Source: Caballeronia sordidicola (GTDB taxonomy: Bacteria > Pseudomonadota > Gammaproteobacteria > Burkholderiales > Burkholderiaceae). From it: DNA of 64,000 nt. Within the stretch, counting starts at the first letter, position 1. Each line of letters starts with the position of its first letter. The stretch covers positions 62,001 to 126,000 of the forward strand of contig NZ_MTHB01000159.1 of assembly GCF_002220365.1 (NCBI RefSeq). The letters are read 5' to 3'. The position numbers were made by a program, and so were the translations under genes. This document shows, one piece after another, positions 43,535 through 52,800 of this stretch. The notes beneath the pieces are model-generated. The model was given only the letters and a program-made list of their open reading frames with translations. It was not told the origin of the DNA and did no database searches.

Positions 43535-43564
43535 CAACGAACCCGGCCACGGCCGGGTTCGTTG
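43535..43564. terminator. Palindromic bidirectional terminator, copy 3
   Basis: CAACGAACCCGGCC and its exact complement with a 2-base centre. It lies 10 bp past the stop of the main immunity gene bcpI (minus strand) and just past the symE fragment stop (plus strand). It should stop bcpA-bcpI transcription before the displaced modules. Confidence 0.8.
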
Positions 43565-43574
43565 TAATTTCGAT

Positions 43575-43811
43575 TTAGCGTTGTCGCATTTTTAGCCATC
43601 CGAAGACAGTAAAGACAAGAGCGAGTAGCACACCTTTGCTCAATATACTCTTTACGCTAATAGTGCCTAAAACTCCTGCAGCCCCCAAGGCCTGATAGCA
43701 ACCTTGGACAAAGAAGCATGCGAGATAGCTACCCACAACCCATATCACTGTCATTCCAGTAATGCAAATGAGGAGAGATATCATCAGCATAGTAAGCAGG
43801 GGTTTTATCAT
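43575..43811 (-). CDS. bcpI: Candidate CDI immunity protein BcpI of the main exoprotein
   Basis: A 78-residue protein with two hydrophobic helices (LLTMLMISLLICITGMTVIW and SKGVLLALVFTVFGW) joined by a loop containing the Cys/Gln-rich CFFVQGCYQALGAAG. Its ATG overlaps the bcpA stop by 4 bases. In CDI systems the gene right after the toxin tip is the specific immunity gene. Its membrane nature fits a toxin that acts at the inner membrane; this is inference. Confidence 0.75.
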   Translation of the reverse strand: MIKPLLTMLMISLLICITGMTVIWVVGSYLACFFVQGCYQALGAAGVLGTISVKSILSKGVLLALVFTVFGWLKMRQR

Positions 43812-46800
43812 CTCCCAACCCCTGGCTGATTTTGCATACGCTGATATATACCATTAATTATTTCTTGACCTGATGCGCCTCCAACTGAACCACCGATAGT
43901 AGAGAAATTGTTCGGACCAAACATATTCCATCCACTTCCAGATAAGACGCCGGTTGCAGCCCAATTCGGGCCATTGATCGTCGGCTTAATGGCTGTATTG
44001 ACTCCAGATTCACCGAGCTTTCCCATTCCGTAACCTAAGCTGGATAACACACCGCTGGTGATGCCTGATCCAATCACGCTGTTGTTCTGGCCATACACAG
44101 CGTTATTGATTCCGGTACCCGTGGCTCCGCCGAGCGCATTCACTGCTATGTTCCATCCCAAACCGCCATACACGCCAACGCCACCCGATACACCGGCGAT
44201 TCCCACATCAATCAGGTTGATCTTGCCGTTTTGGTAATACTGCGAGCCCGCATTGATACCCGCGCTGATCGCGCCAGTTCCCGCCGATGAGGCCCACGTA
44301 CCCGAGCCCAGCGCACCGCCCGAACTAAAGATCGGCGCACCCGGCAAGGCGCCAACCGGACCCGCAAGCGCCAAGCCACCCGCTGCCGCCGCCGCGCCCC
44401 ACGTCTGGTTGGCAAGCGCATCGCGGCTTGCTGCATCATGAGTCGCCGAACCCGCAATATCAGCGGCCGCAGGTTTATTCAGCCCTGTGCCATTCGGGTA
44501 ATACCCCGCATACATATTCGGATTCGCCTTCTGATCAGGCGTCGCATAAAACATATAACCCGGACCGCTGTTTCCATCGGCTGGCAGCATTCCATGCGCT
44601 TGACTCAAGAACGCGCTCGCAGTTTGATTCCATGCGCCCGACGAACCGTTTTGCAGTTGCCGATCTGCCTGAGCGGTTAATTCGCTCGCGGCCTGGTCAA
44701 CAGTGATTCCATTCTGCTTGGCATAAGCCGCTGCATTGGTTTTAATCCACTGTTTTTCATCCGGATGAAGTTGCCGGTTATAGATCTGATTGTTGGACGC
44801 CGAGCCCGCCCCAGCAAGCGCTCCTTGCCCACCGGCTAGCGCCCCCGCAGCAGCTCCACCCGCTGCTGCAACAACATCATTTAATGCATTCCTCGCCGCT
44901 TGCTGCGACCCCGCCGGCAATCCACTGACCGCCTGATCGATGATCGGTTTAGCCAACGCCGTCAATGCGTCGCCCGTCAGCGACCCGCCAACCGCTCCTG
45001 CAATGTTGCCACCCGAGATCGCCGCACCAATCGCGGCCACCGCCGCATGCATCGCGTCTCGTCCCGGCTTCCCCTCGCCGAACACCTCCGGATTGCTTTT
45101 CGCGAGAGATCCTGCCGCTTCAGCCATCGCATACGTCGCTGTCTTCCCAAACGCCTGCGCGAACGCCAGGTCGTTTTGCGTCTCCCGCAAGTTAAACGTG
45201 TTCTGAACCGTCTGGTTCGCGTTCGACGTGTCACGCGAGAGCCCCGCCGTGCTATCCGTCCCATTCACGTCATCCGCTCTTACCGTGATGGTTGCAGGAC
45301 TAATCGCCGCATACGTCGTGCCGTTGGCGTTGTCGCTCGTTTGCGCCGCTTGTGGTCCGCCCACCGTTCCCGAGTTCAACGTCACACCCGTGGTCGATCC
45401 CGATGACTCAAACGTGTTGGCAATGTCGCTGTAGCTGAAGCTGCCGGTTGTCAACGTGTTCTTCGCCGCCGCCGAGCTCGCAATCTGCGCTCCATTCAAC
45501 TGCGTATGCCCAGCGACATTCACATCAAACCCACCCTCACCCGCAACGATGCCCGTCTGCTGACCCACCGCATCGAAGTTGGAATCGATCTTCGTCCTGC
45601 TCGCAGATGCACTGCCCGAGAGCCCGCCCGCGCCGAACGTATAGCTCAAGCCACCGCCCGCGCTGCTTTGCCTCTCAGCGTAGTTTGACGTGTCCTTCTC
45701 ACTCGTCATCGTCAAGTCCCGACCCACATCCACACTCACCGCGTTGCCTGACGCTAACGCGCCATCAAGCGTCGTGTCCCGTCCCGAATGGATCGTGAGC
45801 GCGTTGCCTGCCGCCACCGTCGTGTCCTCCTGCGTCACGCTCTCGCCGTTGCCATGCCCGCTCGCCGCATAACCGTTGGCAAACACGCTGATCCCTGCAC
45901 CGCCCTTGGAACTCACCCCAATCCCCACACCCGCATTCCACCCGTTCGAGCCGTTCGTGCTCGAATCGATTTGCGTACTCTGCGCACTTTTTAGCGTCAC
46001 GTCGTTGTTCGCCCACAAATCGACGTCCCTGCCCATCACGTTCGCATCGGTCATCGTGATATCGCCCGTTCCTGCTGCGCCGTTTCCACCAGTGGCCGTA
46101 ATACTCACGTTGTTGTTGCCAACGATCGATGACCCACGCGCCGTCGATATCGACGTGCTCGACGCCTGATCGTTTTGGCTCGACCCAATGCTCAACTGCA
46201 ACTGAACACCCGATGCGTTGGCAACATTACCGCCGCTCGCCAACGCGTCCGCCGTGCCAGCGATCTGGCCACGGTTCTGATACGCCGCCTCCGCCGCTGC
46301 CAGCCCTTGCACCGCGGCCAGTCGCGAATCGCCTGACTGAGTACCCGACTTCACATCGGCGACCATCGTCTGCGCTGTATCGAGTACCCCGCCGCCTATG
46401 CCCACGGTAAGCCCCGACTGCTTCGACCTTTGCGTCTGCGCATCCTGATACGCGTCGTACGCAGCATTCACCGTGACGTTCTGAGCTTTGATCGCCACAT
46501 CCTGACCTGCGACCACTTGACTGCCAGTTAGCGTCACGTCATGACCGGCGTTAATCGAAACGTCCCCTGCCGATGCCCCGATCGTGCTGCCGTGGTTCGT
46601 CACGCTCGATGATTGATCCGTCTGCGCCAACGACCGGCTGCCAATCGTCACGCCCAAGCCACCGCTACCCATCAAGCCTGACTTGCTCGATTGGTACCCA
46701 CTGCTTTGCGCGTCTGTGCTTTGCGACGTGGTGATATTCACATCCTGACCTGCCTGCAGCGCCACGACGTCTGTACCGACCACAGCGCTTCCGCGAACGT

Positions 46801-49800
46801 TGATATCGTGACCTGCGCCGATAGCTACCGAGTCGCCCGATACGAGCGAGCCCGTCGCGTTATCTCCCGCAAACGTTCGCTGCGAATCCGTTGTCGACCG
46901 CGATAACAAGCTCTTCGACGACGAATGCGATGTATCGCTAAAGCTGGTCTTATCATGCGCTTCGACCATGTTCACATCGCCGGTCGCCCCCATCAGCACC
47001 TGACTGTTTCCCGCGCCATTCGTCCCGGCAACAATCGAAGAACCCTGAAGCGTCAGATCTTTCGCCGGCGCTGATCCGACCACCGGCAGCACAAGATTGC
47101 CGTTCGCATCCGGCTGCGCGCCAGCCAATACGGTGACATTGCCGCCCGCAGACAGCGAGCTCGCCGCATTCGTTTCGGCGCTGGAATGCACCGTCTCCCA
47201 GGCGCGGCGAGACTCCCCATGGCCGTCGTTCGTGCTTGTGTTCGTCGCGCTCACAATACTCACGTTCCCAGCGCCCGCGACCACCGTGCTCCCCCCGGCA
47301 TTCAACTGACTGCCGGCTACATTGATATCACCGCCGCTGACAACGCCAAGATTTCCACCCGCCGATATCGTGCTTCCGGCTGCCTGCGTCGAGACAGTGT
47401 GCTCGGTGTTTTTACCCGCCTGCGTGGCGACGTCCGAACCGGTCTGAGCCGCAGCGATGTTCACCGCATGTCCCGCCGACATCCCCATCCCCGCACCTGC
47501 CGTGATCTGCGCACCTTGCACCGTGATGTCATTGCCCGCGTTCATCAACGTGGTTCCGCTCGACTGAATCTGCGCCACCGGTCCAATCGACGTGTGGGAC
47601 GAAACGCCGCTCGCGGACGTCGACCATTCCGTATCCGTCACGGACCGGTTGACGATGTCATGTCCCGCCTGCATACCGACGTTACCGCCCGAGATCAAGC
47701 CACCGATGTTCTGGATATCGTTGTTCGCAATCAGAATCGTGTTCTGTGTGCTGCTGATCGCACCACCGTTGTTCATGATATTGGCGCCACTGATCCCAAC
47801 CGAATTGCCCGCGATCAACGCGCCGGTCGGAGAAAGGGTGGCGTCATCCGTCTTGGCGAGATAGACCTGCGGCACGAGAACGGTTTGCCGGGTGCCATCG
47901 GGCATAGTCACGGTCTGGTTAACGAGCCATACGATGTCCTCAGTCAACGCAGCCATCTGCGCATCCGTGAGCGCCACGCCCGGTTGCAGGCTGAACTGTT
48001 TTTGTACTGCCACACTGCTCAACATCAGTTGCCGATATTGCTGCTCGGCACTGGTGTCGCCGGGCAGATACTTGCGTCCTGTCAGACTCGTTACCTGATT
48101 TTGTACAAGTTGCGTTTCATAGAAACCATCGCCCAGGCGCTTTTGCGTCTGCTCGGGATTGATACCGAGCAGGTTGAGCATGTAGTCGCTGGAAATGAAT
48201 GTGCCATAGCTCGTGAAACGCGGGTCGGTTTGCACGAGATAGCTCTGGCCGGGCGTATCGCTGACTTTGTACAAGCCACTCGTCGGCAGTACCGGACTCA
48301 GCAGAGCGGCACGCGCGCCATCCACTTTTCGTACCGCACCAGACACCGCCGCAGCGGCGGTCGCGCCGCCCGTTGCGTTAATCGTGCCTGTGCTGGTTGT
48401 CACCGCCCCCTGGGCACCATTGGCCGCGCTACCTGCGGCACCAGCCGTGCCCGTTCCTCCAACCGAGCCGCTCGCACCAGCAGAACCAGCCGTGCCCACC
48501 GAACCCGACGCGCCCGCCGTGGTGATCGTGTCGCCCGTGCCCACCGCGCCCGGAAGCGTCACATTACCCAGGCCCAATGCCTGCGCACTGGCGCCAGCGA
48601 CACCGCTCGCCGCTGACACGCTGCTGTTCGTGATGTCACCGCCGTTGATCGACACGGTCTGATTGCTCGTGATCGTGCCACCGGCAATGCCGGTATTTTG
48701 GGTAATGGACGGATTGGTCCACGTGACCCACTGCACGGGTGCAGTCGGATCGGAAGCCCATGGGCTGCTATAGCCCGAGCGATTCGAAAATGAATACGTC
48801 GTGCTGAGCTGCGCGCTGGTGTTGTTGATCGCTGCGTTGCTGCTGCCATTCGTACCATTGACGACCTGCTGCTGGTTGACGTTCAGGTCCCCGCCCGCAG
48901 CCACCGTGCCGTTGTCGTTATTGAACCGGCTGCCTATGACCAGGTTCATTGCTGAGCCTGCGGTCATCAGCGCGGGCGCGCCGCTCCCGGCGGACAGCGT
49001 GGTCTCCGCGACGGTCTGCGTCGCTTGCCGCTCCACTTCCGTAGGATACGAACCCGGACCGCTGCCCGCGCGGCGCTGCTCGGTCGACTTAATGATCTGG
49101 GTAGTCGGGTCCGTGTAGCCCGGATACGTTTCAAGCCTTACGCAGGACGTCGTGCAGTCTCCATATTGATTGGAATAGGAGATGGTACCGAGCTGGTTGG
49201 AGACCGTATCAAGGCTGTGATCCGGAAACGCGTTGCCTCCGCCGGTCTGGTCCGGGTTCGACTGGTCGGTGGTCTGACTGTAAACGTACAAGACGACCTG
49301 TCCCGCGGCCACGTCCACGCGCAACTGCTGCCCGTACTGGATGTTCCCTCCGCCGTTGGGTTGACCGTAAGTCAGACCACTCTGCTGCCACTGAAACACC
49401 GATGCGTTCGCTGGCAAGTTGACGACCACTCGCTGGACGATATAACCATCGGGCGTCACAACGGGCGTTGAAGACACGATGTCCGACGGATTCACGTAAT
49501 ACGCGGTTTGAATATTCGTGTTCGCATCCTGAAACGGGGCGGTGTTGCCGGGCTGGCCCGGGTGCCACCACGGCAACTCCTTCATCACATACGTTTGGGT
49601 GCTTGTGGTGGTCGTCGTCTGGATATTCTGGCGGACGTTATTTATCTGGTTTGCGGCTGCATCCAGATTGCCACCAGCTTCAATCGTCGACGATAAGTTA
49701 TTGATGGTCCCAGCCTGATTGATCAGCGTGCCGTTCGCATCGGTACCGCTGTTTGCGGCCATGTTGACGTCGCCTAGACTGTAGACGGTGGCGCCGTTTT

Positions 49801-52800
49801 GATTGTTGATCGTGCCCGGCACCCACAGGTTGGCCTGCTCAGTGCCCGCGATGATCGCGGCAACTCCGTCGTTGGTCAGCGTGTTCGCGTTCGCGTTGAT
49901 CGTGCCGCCGATAATCGTGGCCGTGTTCTCGAGCGTATTGCTGATCGTCGTGACGGTATTGCCTTCAATACGCCCGGCGTTGTTGATATCGCCCGCGCCA
50001 TTGCCGGCGATTAGCGTCGTTTGGCCTGTCGCGGCATCGCCTGCTGTACCCGACACAATGTCCGCGCCAGCCGTGTTCACGATATTCGCCGCGCTCACGG
50101 TCACGCCGCCCGCTGCCGACAATGTCTGCTCGTTCGTGAACGTGCCTGATGTCGACAACTTGAGGTCGTGGTTCGCCGTGATCAGGTTGCCGGCGTTGTA
50201 CGTATAGTCGCCTTGCAATGAAACAGTTGCGTCATGGCCGCCGATGATCTTGCCGTTGCCGGTAAGCGCGTTGGCCGTTATCGCAAGGTCGCCACCGCTT
50301 CCCACCGAGCCGCCGCCGTTTTCCAGCGTGCCGGTTGAAATCGTAACGGTTCCTGTGCCACCCAATGGATTCGCAATTTGCCCGTTCGTGTTGTTCAGGC
50401 TAGCCGTAGTCAGCGCAACGTTGCCGCCGCTTACCGTTCCGCCGACATTGGAAAGAGAGGCGCTCGGTTCGTTGAGCGTCAACGTGCCGCCAGAAACCAA
50501 TTGCCCATCGTCGTTGACAACACTGCCCGGCACAGTGAGCGTCAACGCACCGCCCGCCGCCGTCTGGGCACCTTGCGTGTTACTGAAATTAGCGCCCGCG
50601 ATGGCGACATCGCCGTTCCCACCGATCACGGCCGCCAAGCCGGCGTTCGTGATCGCGCCCGTCGCATTCACGCTGGTCTGAGCCGTGCCCGCATTGGTCA
50701 GGACACCGTTGGTATTGTCGATCGAACTGCCTGCAAGCGTCAGCGCACTGGTTGCCCCAAGGCTTTCGATCTTGCCAGCTACATTCGATACCGCACCCGC
50801 TGCCGCGACGGCAAGATTGCCTTGGGTCGCGATCGTGCCGCCGTCGTTGGTCAATGACGATTGCGAGGCCACACCGAGGTTGCCAAGGGCGGCCATCGTG
50901 CCGGATGTGTTGTCGATTGAAGCCGCGTTCACCGATACATCCGCAGCACCACCAATCGTGCCGGCGCGGTTGGACAACGCCTCCGCTGCAACCACCGCGA
51001 CAGCGCCACTGCCAAGTCCGTGGACCGTGCCGCTGTTGTTATCGATCGATTGCGCGCTTACCGTTGCAGCGCCTGTTGCCGCCTCAATCGTTCCGCCTGT
51101 ATTAACGACTGCGCCCTGACCGGCAGACACCGTAACCGACGATCCGCCGATGTATCCGCCCATGCTGTTATCGACCCCGCCCTGCCCGATCAACGACTTC
51201 GCGCCAAGCGCCGATATCTGGCCGCCACGGTTCGATACAGAACTCGCGTTGACCGTCGACATGCCGTTGGTCGCGATCACACCGCTGTCGTTATCGAGCA
51301 CCCCGGTTGCTACGTTGAGACTGCCCGACCCCGAGTGCATGATCGATCCGTTCGCGTTGATCAGCGTCTGCGGCGTCATCGAGAAATCTGTCGCTGCGAT
51401 TTGTATCGAGCCACCAGTGTTATCGAGCGTGTTCGCGACATCAAGCGTGGCAATGCCGCCGGATGCGGTCTGCGCGATCTTGCCACCGGCGTTGGTCAGG
51501 TTGTTCGCATGAAGGCTCGCTGATGCAGCGTTGACCCAACCATCGCTGTTATCGAGCTCGTCAGCGGTGATCGTCACGGCACCGGCCGCAGTAGTCGTTC
51601 CCGACTGAATGGTGCCGCCCGCGTTTGTCAATCGCGTGCCGGCCTGCACCGTCAGCGCGCCCACCGACGCGAGCGTACCGCCGTTGTTATTCACTGCCGT
51701 ACCAGCAACGTCAAGCGTGCGCTGAGCGCTTACGGTCCCGCTGTTGGCAATAGTGGTTGCGCTTACTGCTGCAGCGCCGTTGCCGGAGATCGACCCGGCG
51801 TTGGACAACGCGCCGGTTTTGATATCGAGGGTGCCGGTGCCCGCGTGGGCGATGGTCCCTTGAGCGCCGTTAGTCAGCGAGCCTGACGAGATCGTGAAAT
51901 CTTGCCCGTTGCTTTGAAGCGTTCCCGACGAGTTGTCCAGCGAGCCCGCAACCGAAACGATGGTGTTACCCATCCCGCTTTGACTCACGACCCCGGCGTT
52001 ATTGATGAGATTGAGCGCCTGAACCTGAATCGACTGGCCTGATGCTGTGCCACCCGAGTTATCGAACGTGTTGGTCACCGCGATGCCCAGATCGGTTGCG
52101 GCGCTGAGTGTTCCGCTATTCGTGAGCGACCCGGCCGTGATCGACGCGGCGCCGTTGCTGCCGATCACCCCGCGCGAACTATCGGCTGCGGGCGCATTGC
52201 TCAACTGCCCAGCGACGTTGAGTGTCATCGCGCCGGTGCCGAGCGAAACAATGCGTCCCTGAGAGTTATCCAGCGATCCGGCGGACGCCACGAGCGGACC
52301 ACCCGCATCAATCTCACCGCCGATGTTCGACACTGCTCCTGGCGTTGAAATAGAAAGACCGCCCTGACTAATGATCGCACCGCGATCATTAGTCAGCGAA
52401 GACTGCGACGCAACGTTTAGCTGACCAAGAGCCGTTATCGTGCCTGCTGTACTGTCGATCTGAGCAGCGTTTATCGATACGTCACCGTTCCCGCCAATCA
52501 TGCCGCTGCGGTTCGAGACGGCACCGCTCGTGGTCACCGTGACGGCTCCCTTGCCCAGCGCGTGGACGGTGCCGCTGTTGTTATCGAGCGCTTGTGCGTT
52601 GAGCGTTGCCGGACCCGTCGCTGCCTCGATCATTGCGCCGGTGTTCGTCACGCTCCCCTGCTGCGCCGACACGGCAACGCTTGCACCACCGATATAGCCG
52701 CCAGTGCCCGCTAACGCGCCGTTATCAACTCCGGTCTTCCCCGTTATCGATTGCGCCCCCACGGCCGAAATCTGACCTCCGCGATTCAACACTGATGAGG

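Noticed and set aside
43449..43811. Module 2 as a direct in-frame continuation of bcpA by programmed frameshift
   Set aside because: bcpA ends in a normal stop overlapped by bcpI, and a palindromic terminator and symE fragment lie between; a duplicated displaced tip explains it better.
47186..48616. Long plus-strand open frame (476 codons) inside bcpA
   Set aside because: It is antisense to the FHA repeat region, is Arg/His-rich without domain order and is explained by GC-rich codon bias of the exoprotein gene.
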